A stretch of DNA of 64,000 bases from Pogonophryne albipinna (taxonomy: Eukaryota; Chordata; Actinopteri; Perciformes; Artedidraconidae): NCBI GenBank assembly GCA_028583405.1, contig CM053264.1:7133530-7197529 (forward strand). Direction: 5' to 3'. The position numbers were made by a program, and so were the translations under genes. Numbering within the stretch: the stretch's first letter is position 1; each line of letters opens with the position of its first letter. The notes beneath the pieces are model-generated. The model was not told the DNA's origin and did not search any database. It saw only the letters and a program-made list of their open reading frames with translations. Shown here one piece after another: positions 61,537 through 64,000 of this stretch.

Positions 61537-61577
61537 CCTGGAGCTATCGCTGGTTCTACGCCAGCGATAGCTCCAGG
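61537..61577. repeat. Perfect 17-bp inverted repeat with 7-nt loop
   Basis: CCTGGAGCTATCGCTGG (61537-61553), spacer TTCTACG (61554-61560), CCAGCGATAGCTCCAGG (61561-61577). The arms are exactly complementary. The stem is GC-rich and would form a very stable hairpin in RNA or single-stranded DNA. It lacks the U-run of a terminator and is short for a microRNA precursor. Confidence 0.9.
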
Positions 61578-61750
61578 GTCTGTGTATGATGGGAGTGCAA
61601 ATTAGTTTACCCGACCATCTGTGTAAGAGCATGACATAAAAATACTAAAAAGAAGAGAGAGAGAGAGTGAATGACTAGGATGGCGTCCGTTTGTTTTTAC
61701 ACAGCTTGAACCCATTAGGACATGTGAGCCTTCCACACCCTTCCCAAGAG

Positions 61751-61977
<227 letters not shown>

Positions 61978-62128
61978 GCCCCAGACGTAGAGTGTCACAC
62001 AAGTCTATTGAGAATTGCATAAGGGCAGGTTGACGTAATGTTTGGGAGCCGACCATTACTCCAGGCACCCTGGGGAGAGAAAGTGTGAGGGTGTTGCCTG
62101 AAAAGAGGTGAAACGTCCCCCTCTCACT

Positions 62129-62370
<242 letters not shown>

Positions 62371-63404
62371 ATTGCCCATCACAATCAAAGAAGCAAAGAG
62401 CCGCTCTATCTTGTGGTCAACATCATATTACTGTAGCTCCAGGTAGTGCAGCGGAAAACATGTGGGACGAGTTAAATATGATACGAGAGAGGGGAGTTCC
62501 ACACTCTCTATGATGTCAGAGCTCTCTGAGGTGCAGAGAGTTCGGTACGGCAACATTTACTGAAGCGCAGAAAGTCCCTGCATGGGATTAGTCCATAGAG
62601 CATGTATATTAATTCAGTCTTCTCTTTGTATGTTTACAAACTAATAATCCATAGTTGGAACAAGACCAGTATGCTAAATGTCAAAACTAAAATGTCAAAA
62701 GCTACATTTTGCTTGTGAGTCCAAGGCACTGCTCTGAAAACTTATTTTGTTTTCCAGCTGAACTATAATTTGGAGAATGGAATAGGTGCAGAATTGAATT
62801 GTTGTCTTCAAGAGAAGGTTAGAGGGGACCCTGCATCCAAAAGTGATAATGGTTTACAGTGAACGTCCTTTGACTTCACCCCCTCGCTAATGATTGTCCA
62901 TTCATTCCCTTTGATTTAACACAGGGCAGGCCGTGGGCTAATGGAGCTAACTTGAGGGGAAGTGGCTTAAAGTAGCAGAGCATAAATCCGGGTGGGAGAC
63001 AATATGGCAACTGACTATGGAAAAAACTAATCCTGAGACTTATCGTATATCTCATCGCAGCCCAATGTTGAGCTTTTGATGTGATGCACCAGTAATTGTG
63101 CGATTGGAGGCACTGAAGATACAGTTGACTTCTAGGTCGAGTTCCTCAGGGGAGTCTATTAGGGGGATTATTAGCCAAGATTCCGCTGGTCTTTGCAGCA
63201 ACTCATGTTTAATCCGACGACTCTATTGGTAAATTATTCATTTTTTACCTCAAGAAAGACATAATAGTATATGTGTTAGATACGCAATAGAGACTACTAT
63301 AACTATAGCAAGTGGAGAACAATTTTTTGTATCTTTTTAAACTGGAAAAAAGTGGAAAATGACTGAAAATGACCCACATGAGTAATATTTCAAAGCAGGT
63401 TTAC

Positions 63405-63566
63405 CAGCGCATTGTTGGGAAACAAGAGTTGAGATCCTCTCAGACTCAGTGCTTCCTCTTCCTCCTCCAGAGCCCCCAGCTCCACCACCCCCTTGATGTA
63501 GACACAGTTCCTCTCAAGGATGGAGCGCAGCCCCTCCAACAGAACCACGCTGGTGGTGCATCCCAT
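63405..63566 (-). CDS. Candidate first coding exon with N-myristoylation signal, possibly dock9
   Basis: On the minus strand an ATG at 63566 opens 54 codons starting MGCTTSVVLLEGLRSILERN and ending LLFPNNAL, then a donor (CTG|GTAAAC) in phase 0. MGCTTS fits the myristoylation pattern (Gly2, small residue at 6), with Cys3 available for palmitoylation, so the product would be membrane-anchored. An acidic run (EEEEE) follows. The phase allows direct joining to dock9 exon 56478-56594 (phase-0 start), which makes an alternative dock9 N-terminus plausible. It could equally be the first exon of a separate gene whose other exons I failed to see. The long open, codon-like frame and Kozak-like context (GGCACCATGG) support it as coding. 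Confidence 0.5.
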
Positions 63567-64000
63567 GGTGCCACCAAACACTTGCCAACACCATGCAGGG
63601 AAAAAATGAGCCTGATTTTCGAAACTCTCCGCCTTAATTTCCAAGTATTTCTCAACCTTGACCTCTCCCACAGAAAGGCATCTTACAGGTGTACTGAAAA
63701 GTCACTCAAGGATTCCCAATCATTCTGCTTGAAAACACAATCTTCCAAAGCAAATCCCAGCCCAAGGAAGTCCTATCCTCCTGTGTGCAGCTCAGTGGGG
63801 ATGGAGGAGAGAAGCTGCTCATTCAGACGGAGCAGGGCGTAGACTCTCCGCTTCCTCTTCCTTCCTTCCTCCTTCTTCTGCTCGAGGATGAGGATGCACA
63901 GGCGCGCTCACTTCGCTCTCTCCCTCTTGCTTCTCCTCACTGCTTTGCTTTCTCTCCCTCTTTTCTCAGCCTTGCCATCTCTCTCCATCACTGCCTGTCA
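63567..64000 (-). promoter_or_regulatory. Possible promoter/5'UTR of the upstream exon
   Basis: The sequence upstream (minus strand) of the MGCTTS exon is GA-rich on the transcript strand (TTCCTTCCTCC tracts on +) and more GC-rich than the flanking repeat region. No TATA box or further exon is recognised before the window ends. Confidence 0.3.

Noticed and set aside
61537..61577. Hairpin as a microRNA precursor or transcription terminator
   Set aside because: A 17-bp stem is too short for a typical precursor and there is no U-tract; eukaryotic context also argues against an intrinsic terminator.

Overview
The window is vertebrate nuclear DNA, almost certainly from a ray-finned (teleost) fish. 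It has short GT-AG exons in long AT-rich introns, very long (CA)n arrays, teleost-style DNA transposons and LINE tails, and encoded proteins that align end to end with vertebrate STK24, SLC15A1 (PEPT1) and DOCK9. There is no prokaryotic operon, phage, CRISPR array or RNA gene that I can support. Exon boundaries were read by eye from splice sites, codon phase and remembered vertebrate protein sequences. No alignment or transcript data were available.

Layout. 1-7.4 kb is mostly non-coding, but a minus-strand gene appears to start at 7409; its first coding exon and several candidate in-phase small exons can be seen, and I could not identify it. 7.4-9.5 kb is the divergent promoter region between that gene and stk24. 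stk24 (GCKIII/MST3 Ser/Thr kinase, 11 coding exons, 431 aa) runs on + from 9487 to 15579, with a 3'UTR to about 17.3 kb. slc15a1 (proton-coupled oligopeptide transporter PEPT1, 23 coding exons, 722 aa) lies tail-to-tail on the minus strand, 26057 down to 17845; one intron carries a 2-kb transposon with a second element and two minisatellites nested inside it. dock9 (zizimin1, Cdc42 exchange factor, 52 constitutive coding exons, 2083 aa) fills 58428 down to 28371 on the minus strand. It also has two in-frame microexon candidates, one longer cassette candidate, a GC-AG intron beside a CA array, and an unlinked upstream exon at 63.4-63.6 kb that could give an N-myristoylated alternative start. 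58.4-63.4 kb holds mainly simple repeats.

Function. The three identified genes are not a pathway. They are a conserved linkage group (human 13q32 carries STK24, SLC15A1 and DOCK9 together). STK24 acts in STRIPAK/CCM signalling and DOCK9 activates Cdc42, so both affect the cytoskeleton. SLC15A1 takes up di- and tripeptides at the intestinal brush border. In human all three genes are on one strand as I recall it; here stk24 is opposite to the other two.

Most interesting: the 6-nt and 15-nt in-frame microexon candidates of dock9; the MGCTTS-starting exon upstream of it; the GC-AG intron whose (CA)n array starts next to the donor; a perfect 17-bp inverted repeat with a 7-nt loop at 61.5 kb; and the nested transposon in slc15a1.
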